A stretch of 64,000 nucleotides of DNA from an uncultured Kushneria sp. Its GTDB lineage: Bacteria > Pseudomonadota > Gammaproteobacteria > Pseudomonadales > Halomonadaceae. The stretch's first letter is position 1, and each line of letters begins with the position of its first letter. The DNA lies in assembly GCF_947497025.1 (NCBI RefSeq), contig NZ_CANMFC010000001.1:652484-716483 (forward strand), given 5' to 3'. The translations under genes and the position numbers were made by a program. Shown here one piece after another: positions 51,509-61,559 of this stretch. The notes beneath the pieces are model-generated. The model worked only from the letters and a program-made list of their open reading frames with translations. It had not been told where the DNA came from and made no database searches.

Positions 51509-52249
51509 ATGAAAACATGGTCGAACATTGCCGCGGCAACCTTTACCTGTGTCACGCTGGCAGGGTGTGCCGGTGCGCAAACGCAGGACAGCAACCCCCA
51601 GGATCCCTGGGAAGGCTTTAACCGGGGCGTGTACTCCTTTAACGACACGCTGGATCGCTATGCGCTCAAGCCGGTCGCGCAGGGGTATGACTACATTACA
51701 CCGACACCCGTGCAGGAGGGGGTGGGCAACTTCTTCTCCAACCTGGGGGAAGTCGGCAACTCCTTCAATAGCCTGCTGCAGTGGAAGTTGACCAACGCCG
51801 GCACTTCGATCGGACGGCTTTTGATCAATACCACCCTGGGTCTGGGCGGCTTCCTTGATCCGGCAACCCGTATGGGAATCGATCAGCACGACGAAGACTT
51901 CGGTCAGACGCTGGCCACCTGGGGAGTCGGTTCAGGGCCCTACCTGGTGCTGCCGTTCCTCGGGCCGAGCACCGTACGCGATACGGCCGGTATGCCGGTA
52001 GACTGGTATACCGATCCGGTCACCTATATTGATGATGACGTGACACGCTGGAGCGTGCGGTTTATCGATCTGGTGCAGACGCGAGCCTCATTGCTGGATC
52101 AGGAGAAGCTGATTCAGGGGGATCGCTACTCGTTCATTCGTGATGCCTACCTGCAGCGCCGGGCGTTTTTGATCAATGACGGTCGGTCCGGCAAGGATCC
52201 CTTCGCCAGTGACGATCTTGAGTTCGATGACAGCGACTTTGCAGAATAA
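51509..52249 (+). CDS. mlaA: Outer-membrane lipoprotein MlaA (VacJ)
   Basis: Removes phospholipids from the outer leaflet of the outer membrane and passes them to the MlaC shuttle; the rest of the Mla system is not in this window. 246 residues: lipoprotein signal with lipobox LAGC (Cys20), then DPWEGFNRGVYSFNDTLDRYALKPVA, the NFFSNLGEVGNSFNSLLQ and GRLLINTTLGLGGFLDPATRMG helices, and DFGQTLATWGVGSGPYLVLPFLGPSTVRD. I start it at ATG 51509 after GGGACAGGG; the frame is open further upstream without support. Followed 32 bases later by the rssB-like gene. Confidence 0.95.
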   Translation: MKTWSNIAAATFTCVTLAGCAGAQTQDSNPQDPWEGFNRGVYSFNDTLDRYALKPVAQGYDYITPTPVQEGVGNFFSNLGEVGNSFNSLLQWKLTNAGTSIGRLLINTTLGLGGFLDPATRMGIDQHDEDFGQTLATWGVGSGPYLVLPFLGPSTVRDTAGMPVDWYTDPVTYIDDDVTRWSVRFIDLVQTRASLLDQEKLIQGDRYSFIRDAYLQRRAFLINDGRSGKDPFASDDLEFDDSDFAE

Positions 52250-52281
52250 ATTCTTCGAACGACCATGGCGGAAAAGCGTTC

Positions 52282-53424
52282 ATGCCTGTCAATACGAATA
52301 GGGTAGCGCTTGTCGATCAGCCTGGAGCGCGTCGTGACGCGCTCTATCAGGCGTTGTCAGCGTGTGGCCGGTTTACGTTGCTGGCGGCTGACAACATCGA
52401 TGCGCTGCCCGAAGGGCTTGATGGTCTGATCGTGCACGCTGATATCGTGCCGGCATCACAGTGGGCGTCGCTGGTGCAGCGCCTGCCCATTGTGGTCATC
52501 AGTCAGGAGCGCAACAGTCGAGCGCTGCTGGCGGCAGTCGAGGCCGGCGTTCTCGATTATGTGGTTGATCCGGTAGGACATGGGTTGCTTTTAACCCAGC
52601 TCATGCTCAGAGCGCTGGACTGTCGCCGTGTTCATGCCTCGGCGTTGCGTGATCGGGATCGTCTGGAACAGCTCAATGAACAGCTTCAGACGCATCTGAG
52701 CACGCTGCGTACCGATCTTCAGGCCGGCGGACAGATTCAGCGTCGGTTGCAGCCCATGCCGTGTGCCAGACTCAACGGCATCGAGGGCGATTACTGGATG
52801 GCGCCATCGCTCTATTTGTCGGGAGATTTTCTCGACTATCAGGCCCACGGTGATCGTTATGTCCTGTTCTGCTTTGCGGATGTGGCCGGACATGGTGCCT
52901 CGTCTGCCTTTGTCACGGTGCTGTTGAAGGCACTTTTTCAGCGCTGGCTATCGCGCTGGAATGCACGTCTGCCGGAAAATCTGCCGGCCAGATGGCTTGC
53001 TCGACTCAATCGGGAGCTTCTGGATACTGGTGTCGGCAAGCATGCGGCCATCGTGGTTGGTGTGATCGACTGCCAGACACGTACGCTGCACTATTCCCTG
53101 GGCGCGCAGATGCCCATGCCGATTCTGGCCACGAAAGGCAGCGTGCGTCAGCTCAAGGGGGAGGGGCCTGCTGTCGGACTGTTTCCCGACGTCGAGTATC
53201 CGACCTATCATTGTGAGCTGCCGGAGCATTTCAGACTCTGGCTCTGTTCGGATGGCGTTTTTGACTGTCTGGCAGGAAACAACCTTGAAGAGCGCCTTTC
53301 TGCACTGTGCGAGCATATCGGCAATGCAGAGAGCATCAGTGATCTGAAATCATCGCTGGCCCTGTCCGATGCGTTACCGGATGACATTACCTTTCTCACC
53401 CTGAGCGGTTTCAATGATGGATGA
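52282..53424 (+). CDS. rssB: RssB-like protein: degenerate receiver plus PP2C phosphatase
   Basis: 380 residues. The first 115 have the course of a receiver domain but key residues are changed: the acidic pair reads VDQ (Asp12-Gln13) and the invariant lysine region reads DYVVDPVG (Asp96). Asp54 may or may not serve as phosphoacceptor. A coiled linker (RDRDRLEQLNEQLQTHLSTL) leads to a SpoIIE-type PP2C with SGDFLDY, FADVAGHGASSAFVTV, CSDGVFDC and PDDITFLTL, so the phosphatase metal site looks intact. In pseudomonads rssB-rssC follow vacJ in this order; the likely job is dephosphorylating the adjacent STAS protein in a general-stress partner switch. Symbol given by synteny. Confidence 0.85.
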   Translation: MPVNTNRVALVDQPGARRDALYQALSACGRFTLLAADNIDALPEGLDGLIVHADIVPASQWASLVQRLPIVVISQERNSRALLAAVEAGVLDYVVDPVGHGLLLTQLMLRALDCRRVHASALRDRDRLEQLNEQLQTHLSTLRTDLQAGGQIQRRLQPMPCARLNGIEGDYWMAPSLYLSGDFLDYQAHGDRYVLFCFADVAGHGASSAFVTVLLKALFQRWLSRWNARLPENLPARWLARLNRELLDTGVGKHAAIVVGVIDCQTRTLHYSLGAQMPMPILATKGSVRQLKGEGPAVGLFPDVEYPTYHCELPEHFRLWLCSDGVFDCLAGNNLEERLSALCEHIGNAESISDLKSSLALSDALPDDITFLTLSGFNDG

Positions 53425-53908
53425 AGGACGACTCCAGGCGGCTTTTGAAAAGGGCACCTTTGTGCTCAGACTGGCCGGAGATGTGCGCCTGACACTCTGT
53501 GCCACCCTGGACCAGCAGGTACAGCCCCTGGCGGAGCTGCCGGGCCTTGAACGCGTCGTCATTGATCTGCGTCAGGTGATCAACATGGATTCCACTGCGC
53601 TCGGGTTTCTGGCCAAGATTGCACTGGCTGTACGCCAGCGCATTCCCGATCAGCCGCTGGTGGCGGTCGATCATCCCGATGTCAGGCGCATGCTGGACGT
53701 CATGGGGTTTCAGAAGTATGTCACCATCATCGACATGCCATGGTCGGAGCCTGCCGGTTTCAGCGATCTCCCTGTTCTGGAAACCAGCGAGGAAGAACTG
53801 CGCGAACGGATTCTCGAAGCCCACCATACGCTGGCGGCCATGAGCGAACAAAATCGCATCGAGTTTCAGCCGCTTATCGACCTGCTGGAGTCGCAGCGAG
53901 AGCACTGA
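53414..53908 (+). CDS. rssC: STAS-domain anti-sigma factor antagonist (RssC-like)
   Basis: 164 residues: a STAS domain (about 10-105) with the phosphorylatable serine in INMDSTALGFLAKI near residue 60, plus a C-terminal helical tail (SEEELRERILEAHHTLAAM). The gene overlaps the end of the phosphatase gene by 11 bases, as expected for partners. Usual scheme: the unphosphorylated form sequesters an anti-sigma/kinase; that kinase is not in this window. Confidence 0.88.
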   Translation: MMDEGRLQAAFEKGTFVLRLAGDVRLTLCATLDQQVQPLAELPGLERVVIDLRQVINMDSTALGFLAKIALAVRQRIPDQPLVAVDHPDVRRMLDVMGFQKYVTIIDMPWSEPAGFSDLPVLETSEEELRERILEAHHTLAAMSEQNRIEFQPLIDLLESQREH

Positions 53909-53971
53909 CTGCAATGGTTGTATTTCCCAAGGGAAATTGCACGGTATCCGTGGTCTGACCTGGAGAATGAC

Positions 53972-55174
53972 TTGCCTATTATCGGCGCCAGACGCCTGGC
54001 CTTGCTGGTGGCGGCCAATACGGCCCTGGCGCCCTTTGCCATTGATGCCTACCTGCCTGCCATTCCCGTCCTTGCCTTGCACATTGATGCCAACATCCAT
54101 TTGACCGAGCTGTCGATCAGTGTCTTTTTGCTGGGAATGGCGCTGGGCCAGCTGATTTTTGGCCCCCTTTCGGATCGGGTGGGGCGCAAGCCGGTACTGC
54201 TTGGCGGCATCATTACCTTTACGCTGTCCAGTCTGCTGGTGACCCGGATTGATACGTTCTGGGCACTCATGATACTGCGGTTTTTGCAGGCATTGGGCGG
54301 CGGCGCCTGCGTGGTCAACTCACCGGCCATCGTGCGTGACTGCTTTTCAGGACGGGAAGCAGCTCGTGTCCTTTCAACGATGGTCATGATCCTGATGCTG
54401 GCACCGCTGGTCGCGCCGACTGTCGGGAGTGTTCTGCTAACGCTTGTCGACTGGTGGGCCATATTTCTGTTTTTGGCACTCTATGGCGCCGCATTGCTGT
54501 ATCTGATCATCACCTATCTGCCTGAAACGCGCGCTCCTGAACAGCGTTCATCCGGTGGGGCAGGGCAGGTCCTGCGCAACTATGCGCTGGTACTCAAACA
54601 CCGCGAAGCCATGGGCTATATCGCCGCCGTATCCCTGTCCTTTGCCGGCATGTTCTGCTTTATTAACAGTTCTCCATATGTCTATATGGAGTATTACGGT
54701 GTCTCCAGTCAGCTCTACCCATTCATTTTCGGTGCCAATATCGTTGTCATGGCACTGTCCAATCGGTTGAACATACGGCTTCTGGGACGTTATTCGCCTC
54801 AGCAGCTGCTGAGGCTGGGGCTTGGTATCCAGCTCGCTGCCGGTACACTGATTGTCGTGTCGGTGCTTGTGGGGTTGGATGCGTTATGGTTGATGGTGCT
54901 GCTGATCATGTTTTTCGTCGGCGTGAACGGGCTGATTTCACCCAATGCCGTCTCCTCCATGCTGGATCATTTTCCCCACATGAGTGCGACCGCCAATGCC
55001 GTACTGGGTAGTCTGCAGTTTACGGCCGGCGGTCTGGCAGGCGCGCTGGTCAGCGGGCTCCAGATAGAGAGTATCTGGCCGATGGTATTGGGTATGGTGA
55101 GTGCAAGCCTTTGCGCCAATACGCTTTTGCGTGTCCTGACGCCGTCTGTTCGTGCAAGGGAAAAGACATTGTGA
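53972..55174 (+). CDS. Bcr/CflA family multidrug MFS transporter
   Basis: 400-residue major-facilitator exporter with 12 membrane helices. Family marks: N-terminal FAIDAYLPAIPVLA, motif A as FGPLSDRVGRKPVLLGG, FLQALGGGACVVNSPAIVRD (Bcr/CflA helix 4), and PNAVSSMLDHFPHMSATANAVLGSLQFTAGGLAGALVS near the end. The substrate cannot be told. I start it at the TTG at 53972, 6 bases after GGAG; the frame opens at another TTG (53918) without RBS. A small inverted repeat (TTTCCC-AA-GGGAAA) lies just upstream. Confidence 0.9.
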   Translation: MPIIGARRLALLVAANTALAPFAIDAYLPAIPVLALHIDANIHLTELSISVFLLGMALGQLIFGPLSDRVGRKPVLLGGIITFTLSSLLVTRIDTFWALMILRFLQALGGGACVVNSPAIVRDCFSGREAARVLSTMVMILMLAPLVAPTVGSVLLTLVDWWAIFLFLALYGAALLYLIITYLPETRAPEQRSSGGAGQVLRNYALVLKHREAMGYIAAVSLSFAGMFCFINSSPYVYMEYYGVSSQLYPFIFGANIVVMALSNRLNIRLLGRYSPQQLLRLGLGIQLAAGTLIVVSVLVGLDALWLMVLLIMFFVGVNGLISPNAVSSMLDHFPHMSATANAVLGSLQFTAGGLAGALVSGLQIESIWPMVLGMVSASLCANTLLRVLTPSVRAREKTL

Positions 55175-55238
55175 AACACGCGCCGCGTGGCGGGTGCATG
55201 TCGTTGCAGTGTCTGACATTGATATTCAAGAGGCTGAC

Positions 55239-56324
55239 ATGAAAAGCGACCCTGAGCAGGATCAGCACCATTTTCCCTACCACCTGATACTCACCTTTGC
55301 CTCGCTGGTCATCATCGTGACTGGTCTGAAGCTGGGGGCGGGCCTGTTCATTCCGGTGCTGCTATCCCTGTTTATTGCCATCCTGTGCTCTCGCCCGATT
55401 AAATGGCTCCACGGGCGAGGTGTGAGCGTCAACCTGTCGATCCTTTGTGTGCTGTTTGTCGTGACGCTGGCAGGTGGTCTGTTGATCTGGCTGGTGATGG
55501 CGCGTCTGGGAGATCTGGTCGATCAGCTGCCGGCGCTTGAGGAGTCGCTGAGTGAACACTATGCAGGGCTGCTGCGGTGGTTTGATGCTTTGGGGCTGCC
55601 GTTTGATGCGAAAGCGCTACAGGATACTCTGGACCCCGGCATGCTCATGGATTCCCTGCCGTCGCTTTTGGGGGGAATCGGCAACTTTATTACTCAGCTT
55701 GGCATCATCGGCATTCTGATTATTTTTATCCTTTATGAGACGCTGGATTTTCCCTACAAGCTTTCTCAGGCCATTAAACAGCCTCATGGGAGCCTTGCGC
55801 GCTTTACCCATTTTTCCAGAACGCTACAGCGCTACTTGCTGGTGAAGACGGTGATCAGTGCCATTACCGGCGCGCTCATTGCCGCCTGCTGCCTGATCCT
55901 TCAGGTCGACTTTGCGTTGTTGTGGGGGGTGCTGGGGTTTTTCCTCAATTTTATTCCCAATATTGGTTCGATCATCGCAGCGGTGCCGGCAGTGCTTCTG
56001 ACCTTGATCATGCCGGAAGGCGGTGTCGTCAAGGCAGCCATTCTCAGCGGTGCCTATATCACGATCAATTTTGTGCTGGGCAATCTCATCGAGCCTCGCA
56101 TCATGGGGCAGACGCTGGGAATGTCTACACTGGCGGCTTTCATGTCGCTGGTATTCTGGGGCTGGCTTTTCGGGCCGGTAGGGCTTTTTTTGTCGGTCCC
56201 CCTGACCATGTCACTCAAGATCCTGCTCGATAGCCATCCTGATACGCGCTGGATTTCGATATTGATGGGTCCCAACCGGGAGCGGCGGCGACGAGCAAGG
56301 GAAGGGATGCCTACAGAGGATTGA
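55239..56324 (+). CDS. AI-2E family membrane protein, TqsA-like
   Basis: 361 residues and about eight helices, matching the TqsA/YdgG branch: GAGLFIPVLLSLFIAILCSRP, RYLLVKTVISAITGALIA, ALLWGVLGFFLNFIPNIGSIIAAVPAVLLTL, GNLIEPRIMGQTLGMSTLAAFMSLVFWGWLFGPVGLFLSVPLTM. The family includes exporters and Na+/H+ antiporters of halophiles; autoinducer transport should not be assumed. I start it at ATG 55239, 5 bases after AAGAGG. Ends at a terminator shared with trxA. Confidence 0.92.
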   Translation: MKSDPEQDQHHFPYHLILTFASLVIIVTGLKLGAGLFIPVLLSLFIAILCSRPIKWLHGRGVSVNLSILCVLFVVTLAGGLLIWLVMARLGDLVDQLPALEESLSEHYAGLLRWFDALGLPFDAKALQDTLDPGMLMDSLPSLLGGIGNFITQLGIIGILIIFILYETLDFPYKLSQAIKQPHGSLARFTHFSRTLQRYLLVKTVISAITGALIAACCLILQVDFALLWGVLGFFLNFIPNIGSIIAAVPAVLLTLIMPEGGVVKAAILSGAYITINFVLGNLIEPRIMGQTLGMSTLAAFMSLVFWGWLFGPVGLFLSVPLTMSLKILLDSHPDTRWISILMGPNRERRRRAREGMPTED

Positions 56325-56353
56325 GGGACGCCATCGCCAGGTAATTGGCATAA

Positions 56354-56382
56354 AAAAACGCTCCCCGCCGGGGAGCGTTTTT
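56354..56382. terminator. Bidirectional terminator between the TqsA-like gene and trxA
   Basis: AAAAACGCTCCCC-GCC-GGGGAGCGTTTTT, perfect, with A and T runs on both sides. Confidence 0.92.
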
Positions 56383-56400
56383 AACTGATCAGGCATTTGA

Positions 56401-56724
56401 TCAGGCGTTTTGATCGATGAATTGCACCAGCTGTGTCTTGGACTGTGCGCCCACCAGCGAGGCCACCTTGGCGCCGTCCTTGAACATCATGACGGTTGGG
56501 ACACCACGAACGCCCTGTTCCGCGGCAATATCCTGAGCATCGTCAACATTGATGCTGACCACCTTGAGCTCGCCCGACTTCTCTTCTGCAACTTCGTCGA
56601 CCACCGGGGCCATCATCTTGCAGGGGCCGCACCACGGGGCCCAGAACTTCAGCAGTACAGGCTTGTCAGCCTGCATGACTTCCTGGTCGAAATTGGCGCT
56701 GGTAACGTCAACATTGTTAGCCAT
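56401..56724 (-). CDS. trxA: Thioredoxin 1
   Basis: General protein disulfide reductase and electron donor for enzymes such as MsrB and PAPS reductase, both encoded in this window. 107 residues with FWAPWCGPCKMMAPV (Cys32, Cys35), the buried Asp in KPVLLKFW context, and the cis-proline VRGVPTVMMFKDG. Standard length; monocistronic. Confidence 0.97.
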   Translation of the reverse strand: MANNVDVTSANFDQEVMQADKPVLLKFWAPWCGPCKMMAPVVDEVAEEKSGELKVVSINVDDAQDIAAEQGVRGVPTVMMFKDGAKVASLVGAQSKTQLVQFIDQNA

Positions 56725-56848
56725 GATTTACTCCAGTGATTGCATGTACAGGCTGTATACAAGGGATGGTAGCGGGTCGCGGTGAGCGAGGCAAATGTGT
56801 CTCTGCGATGGTACTCATTGAACAAAGCGATTAATGCCGCTTTCCTGT

Positions 56849-57628
56849 TCAAAAAAACGCATACCGAATGCCCATGCTCAGCAGCAGCAGTGTCAGCATG
56901 CCCCGCAGCAGATTGTCCGGCAGGTATTTTGAAAGCCATGCGCCCACATGGATGGCAGGTATGGAACCGACCAGCAGCGCCAGCAGAAGGGCAAAATCCA
57001 CGTTGCCCAGCAGCAGATGCCCGCCCCCGGCCACCAGCGTCAGAGGCACGGCGTGGGCGATATCGGTACCCACAATGCGACCCGAAGAGAAGAAGGGATA
57101 AAGCAGCATCAATACCGCCGTGCCAAATACGCCGGCGCCCACCGATGACAGCGTAACGCACACGCCCAGTACAATTCCCGCGGCCACGGTCAGGGGCGCC
57201 ACGTGTCGATTGACCCAGCGATCCCCCTGGCCGGTCCAGCGCTGAAGTGGTGTCTTGAAGATCAGTACGGCGGCCGTCAGGATCAACATGATGCCCAGGG
57301 TAGTGGTAATCAGTCCGCTGTAGTCATGCGCGCCAGTAAAAAAACGGTTAAGTAAAAAGACGGTCAGAATCGCAGCAGGAACACTGCCCATGGACAGTCG
57401 CAACATGACTTTCCAGTCGATATGCCCCTGCCTCTGATGACTGAAGATACCGCTGATCTTGGTAAAGGCGGCGTATAAAAGATCCGTGCCCACGGCGATA
57501 TGGGGAGGAAATCCGAAAGTCAGCAGAATGGGCGTCATCAGTGAGCCGCCGCCGATGCCAGAGAGCCCCACCGCGATACCGACACCTGCGCCGGCAAGTA
57601 CATAAAGCAGAAAATCGATAAATGACAT
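56849..57628 (-). CDS. TauE/SafE family sulfite/organosulfur exporter
   Basis: 259-residue membrane protein with eight helices and the two family repeats: VGLSGIGGGSLMTPILLTFGFPPHIAVGTDLLYAAFTKISG and LGVCVTLSSVGAGVFGTAVLML...VGTDIAHAVPLTLVAG. Substrates of characterised members are sulfite, taurine or sulfoacetate, consistent with its divergent position to cysB, the sulfur regulator. That link is inference from context. Confidence 0.9.
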   Translation of the reverse strand: MSFIDFLLYVLAGAGVGIAVGLSGIGGGSLMTPILLTFGFPPHIAVGTDLLYAAFTKISGIFSHQRQGHIDWKVMLRLSMGSVPAAILTVFLLNRFFTGAHDYSGLITTTLGIMLILTAAVLIFKTPLQRWTGQGDRWVNRHVAPLTVAAGIVLGVCVTLSSVGAGVFGTAVLMLLYPFFSSGRIVGTDIAHAVPLTLVAGGGHLLLGNVDFALLLALLVGSIPAIHVGAWLSKYLPDNLLRGMLTLLLLSMGIRYAFF

Positions 57629-57685
57629 TCTAAATCCCGTGGCGTTGGCAAGAGCATTGCGCAGCAGGAATCTAGGGATAATTCT

Positions 57686-57713
57686 TTATTCTGAAAAGGA
57701 ATGATTGTTCATT
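57686..57713. promoter_or_regulatory. AT-rich inverted repeats between tauE-like gene and cysB
   Basis: TTATTC-N6-GGAAT (57686-57702) and AATGA-TTGT-TCATT (57700-57713) overlap in the 169-bp divergent gap. Size and dyad symmetry fit a LysR-type binding site, plausibly CysB autoregulation, but no experiment or consensus was checked. Confidence 0.35.
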
Positions 57714-57749
57714 ATTTTAGACCCTGATAGCATTAGCAGTCGATTTTAA

Positions 57750-58769
<1,020 letters not shown>

Positions 58770-58786
58770 TCGGGCTTACGAATCAA

Positions 58787-58823
58787 CAAAAAAGGCTCGC
58801 CAATATATGGCGAGCCTTTTTTG
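58787..58823. terminator. Bidirectional terminator between cysB and cysH
   Basis: CAAAAAAGGCTCGCCA / TGGCGAGCCTTTTTTG, a perfect 16-bp stem with a 5-base loop. Confidence 0.95.
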
Positions 58824-58857
58824 TTGATGCCTCTGACGGCCTGTCATTCAAGGTGCG

Positions 58858-59478
58858 TCAGTGCTGCAGGTGCAGCCCGCACTCACGGGTTTCTTCACCC
58901 TTGGTCGGATCAAAGTAGTCAAAGTTGTTGGGCAGGTCGTGCTTGACCAGATAGTCATGCATGTCCTTGCTGCTCCAGTGCAGCACCGGCGCCACCTTGA
59001 TCAGACCGTCCTGGTTGATGCTGACCGGCTGCATCTGAGCGCGGGTAGCCGTGTCGGAAGCACGCAGGGCCGTAAACCAGACGCCCGGGTTGGTTTCACG
59101 CAGGGCGCGCTCAAAGGGCTCGAGCTTGACTTCTTTGGTGAAGGCTTCATGGCGCGGATCATCCAGAGAGGGCGTCGGCCCTTCCACGGCTTCGCGATGG
59201 GCGCGTGATCGCAGGGGCAGATAGAGAATGCGGTTAAGGCCGAGCTTCTGGCTCACCTCGTCGGCAAACTGATAGGTGGCAGGCGTGTTATAGCCTGAAT
59301 CCATCCAGACAATCGGAATGTCAGGACGAGCCTGCGTCACCATATGAAGAATGACGGCTTCAAAGGGGCGAAAATTGGTGGTGCAGATGGGGCGCTTGTC
59401 GAGAGACAGTGCCCACTCCACCAGTGCCTGAGGATCATTGCCCAGCCTTTCATTGATTTCATCAATATTCAGCGACAT
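58858..59478 (-). CDS. cysH: PAPS-reductase family protein (CysH-like), short form
   Basis: 206 residues, versus about 244 in E. coli CysH. The active-site C-terminus ETRECGLHLQH is present, as are DSGYNTPATYQFADEVSQKL and WFTALRASDTATRAQ. It lacks the paired cysteines of APS reductases, so it resembles the PAPS (thioredoxin-dependent) type; trxA is close by. Odd: the PP-loop, normally SSSFGxxxAV, reads TTNFRPFEAV, and about 35 N-terminal residues are absent. It probably reduces PAPS to sulfite, facing cysB, but a changed substrate is possible. Confidence 0.82.
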   Translation of the reverse strand: MSLNIDEINERLGNDPQALVEWALSLDKRPICTTNFRPFEAVILHMVTQARPDIPIVWMDSGYNTPATYQFADEVSQKLGLNRILYLPLRSRAHREAVEGPTPSLDDPRHEAFTKEVKLEPFERALRETNPGVWFTALRASDTATRAQMQPVSINQDGLIKVAPVLHWSSKDMHDYLVKHDLPNNFDYFDPTKGEETRECGLHLQH

Positions 59479-59580
59479 TCGGTGACTCCGTCATCAATGG
59501 CAGATGGCCCTTGCAGGACCGTTTGGCAGGCACGATAGCAAACCATTCAGTGCTCTCCCCAATATCATTTGGTTCGAAGT

Positions 59581-60387
59581 TTAGAAGTCCTGTCCGCGCT
59601 CCTGCATGCCCAGCTGGCGTGTAGCAGCCAGTGGCGTCACGCGCGGTGGCTCCCCTTCGGGCCATTCAACATGGGCCCTGATGGCGTAGACCTCTCGCAG
59701 GCGCTCTTCGGTCAGCACCTGCTCGGGCGCGCCAATGGCGCACACCTTTCCCCCTGTGCCCATGAGCCACATGTGGCGGGAAAAGCGCGCTGCCAGGCTC
59801 AGGTCATGGATGGCGATGACAATGATCATCTGCTGCTCCCGGGCCAGGGCCACCAGCCATTCGAGTACCTGTAGTTGATGGTGCAGATCCAGTGCACTGG
59901 TCGGCTCATCGAGCATCAGTACCCTGGGTTCCCGGACCACGGCCTGAGCAATGGCGACCCGCTGACGCTGTCCGCCGGAGAGTTGACCAAGGTCGCGCTC
60001 GGCATACTGCTCGAGTTCCAGCGTCTGCAGGGTATGCTGCACTCGCGTCAGATCCTGCTGGCGATCGGTTTGGTGCGTGGTGCGTCGCGCCAGCAGGACG
60101 GCTTCAAACACGCTAAGGGCTGCACGTGACGTAATATCCTGCGGCAGGTAATAGATCCGTCCGGCACGCTGAGCAATGTCCAGCGTATCCAGCGCCATGT
60201 CATCGAGGCTGATATGGCCGGTGGACCGCTCAATGCCGGCAATGGATTTCAATAGCGTGGACTTGCCGGCGCCGTTGGGCCCGATCAGGGCTGTCAGCTC
60301 TCCCGGGCGTGCCTCCAGGCCACTGACGTTATCCAGAATTTGGGTACGCCCGAAACGTACTGACAGTGATTCAACCCTGAGGCTCAT
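59581..60387 (-). CDS. ABC transporter ATPase, siderophore/heme type (HmuV/FhuC-like)
   Basis: 268-residue ATPase: Walker [10 protein letters not shown] near residue 38, Q-loop YLPQDI, signature [16 protein letters not shown], Walker [17 protein letters not shown], and the H-loop [11 protein letters not shown]. Starts at the ATG at 60387, in an ATGA overlap with the permease stop, with GAGG upstream. Iron-chelate or heme import is the family function; B12 cannot be excluded. No binding protein is adjacent. Confidence 0.9.
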   Translation of the reverse strand: MSLRVESLSVRFGRTQILDNVSGLEARPGELTALIGPNGAGKSTLLKSIAGIERSTGHISLDDMALDTLDIAQRAGRIYYLPQDITSRAALSVFEAVLLARRTTHQTDRQQDLTRVQHTLQTLELEQYAERDLGQLSGGQRQRVAIAQAVVREPRVLMLDEPTSALDLHHQLQVLEWLVALAREQQMIIVIAIHDLSLAARFSRHMWLMGTGGKVCAIGAPEQVLTEERLREVYAIRAHVEWPEGEPPRVTPLAATRQLGMQERGQDF

Positions 60388-61448
60388 CCCCACACCTCGC
60401 GCCGGCTCTTCAAAATCAGGGAGACAAAAAACGGCAGGCCGATCAGTGCCGTGATAATGCCCACAGGCAGCAGGACGCCTGGAATCAGCGTCTTGGAAAC
60501 GATCGAGGTCAATGACATTAAAAGGGCCCCTGTCAGCGCCGACATGGGCAGAAACACGCGTTGATCTTCACCGACCAGCATGCGGGCAATATGCGGTCCT
60601 ACCAGTCCAATAAATCCAATGATGCCGACAAAGGCCACGGCCGTGGCCGCCAGCAGCGAACTGCAAAGCAGTACGGTCAGACGCAGACGACCCACATTGA
60701 CGCCCAGTGCACGGGCCTGAAGATCGCCCATGCGAAGGGCCGTCAGGCGCCAGCCGGCGACAAAGAAGATGGGCAGCGTGATCACAAGTGCCGCCGTCAC
60801 GATACCGATCTTGGACCAGCTGGCACGCGACAGTGACCCCAGCGACCAGAACACCAGCTGCTGGAGGGATTCAGCCGACGCCACGTACTGGAGAATGCCA
60901 AGTGTGGCGTTGAAAAAGAACATCAAGGCGATCCCCATCAACACCATGGTCTGTACGCTGACGCCGCGCAAACGGCTGACCAGCCAGATCAGGAGCGAGG
61001 CCACCATGGCCATGATAAAGGCGTTGAGTGTGGTCAGCAGTTCGCTGGCAGCGGGGAAAAGCGATACGCCCAGTACAATGGCGAGCGCTGCACCAAAGCT
61101 TGCCGCTGCCGAAATGCCCAGTGTAAAGGGGTCGGCCAGCGGGTTGTTGAGGATGGTCTGCATCTCGGCGCCGGCACTGGCCAGTGACATGCCGACCATG
61201 ATGGCCATCAATGCCACCGGCAAACGGATTTCCCACACGATGATCGCGATGGCCCGGGGGGCATCATCCGGTGACACGATGGCACGCACAATATCGCCAA
61301 GTCCGTATTGCCCCGGACCGGTCGCCACATCAACAATCAATGAGCACAGCGTCAGCACTGCCGTGATGGCCAGTAGCCAGTAGTGTCGTCGTCGCCGTTG
61401 AAGATACTTGTCGATACTGGTGTCTGTAGTAGGGGCGGTGACTGTCAT
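60384..61448 (-). CDS. FecCD-type ABC permease (iron chelate/heme/B12)
   Basis: 354 residues, about ten helices, with the FecCD motifs [54 protein letters not shown] and [49 protein letters not shown]. Forms a homodimer with the ATPase encoded by the overlapping next gene. The gene is first in its operon; a Fur-box-like element lies 61 bases upstream. The periplasmic binding protein and outer-membrane receptor must be encoded elsewhere. Confidence 0.92.
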   Translation of the reverse strand: MTVTAPTTDTSIDKYLQRRRRHYWLLAITAVLTLCSLIVDVATGPGQYGLGDIVRAIVSPDDAPRAIAIIVWEIRLPVALMAIMVGMSLASAGAEMQTILNNPLADPFTLGISAAASFGAALAIVLGVSLFPAASELLTTLNAFIMAMVASLLIWLVSRLRGVSVQTMVLMGIALMFFFNATLGILQYVASAESLQQLVFWSLGSLSRASWSKIGIVTAALVITLPIFFVAGWRLTALRMGDLQARALGVNVGRLRLTVLLCSSLLAATAVAFVGIIGFIGLVGPHIARMLVGEDQRVFLPMSALTGALLMSLTSIVSKTLIPGVLLPVGIITALIGLPFFVSLILKSRREVWG

Positions 61449-61508
61449 GTGGGGCTACCAGCGCTCATCGGCATTCTCGTGCAGCGGGCAGGGGGGCGCC
61501 CGTGGTGA

Positions 61509-61523
61509 TTGGAATGGTTATCA
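61509..61523 (-). promoter_or_regulatory. Possible Fur box upstream of the iron-type ABC permease
   Basis: On the minus strand TGATAACCATTCCAA agrees at 10 of 14 half-site positions with the 7-1-7 Fur motif TGATAAT-n-ATTATCA, with a clear left half and a weak right half. Position is right for iron repression. Confidence 0.4.
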
Positions 61524-61559
61524 ATCATAAACATCGCTCGCCTGAGCGTACAGGCGCGT

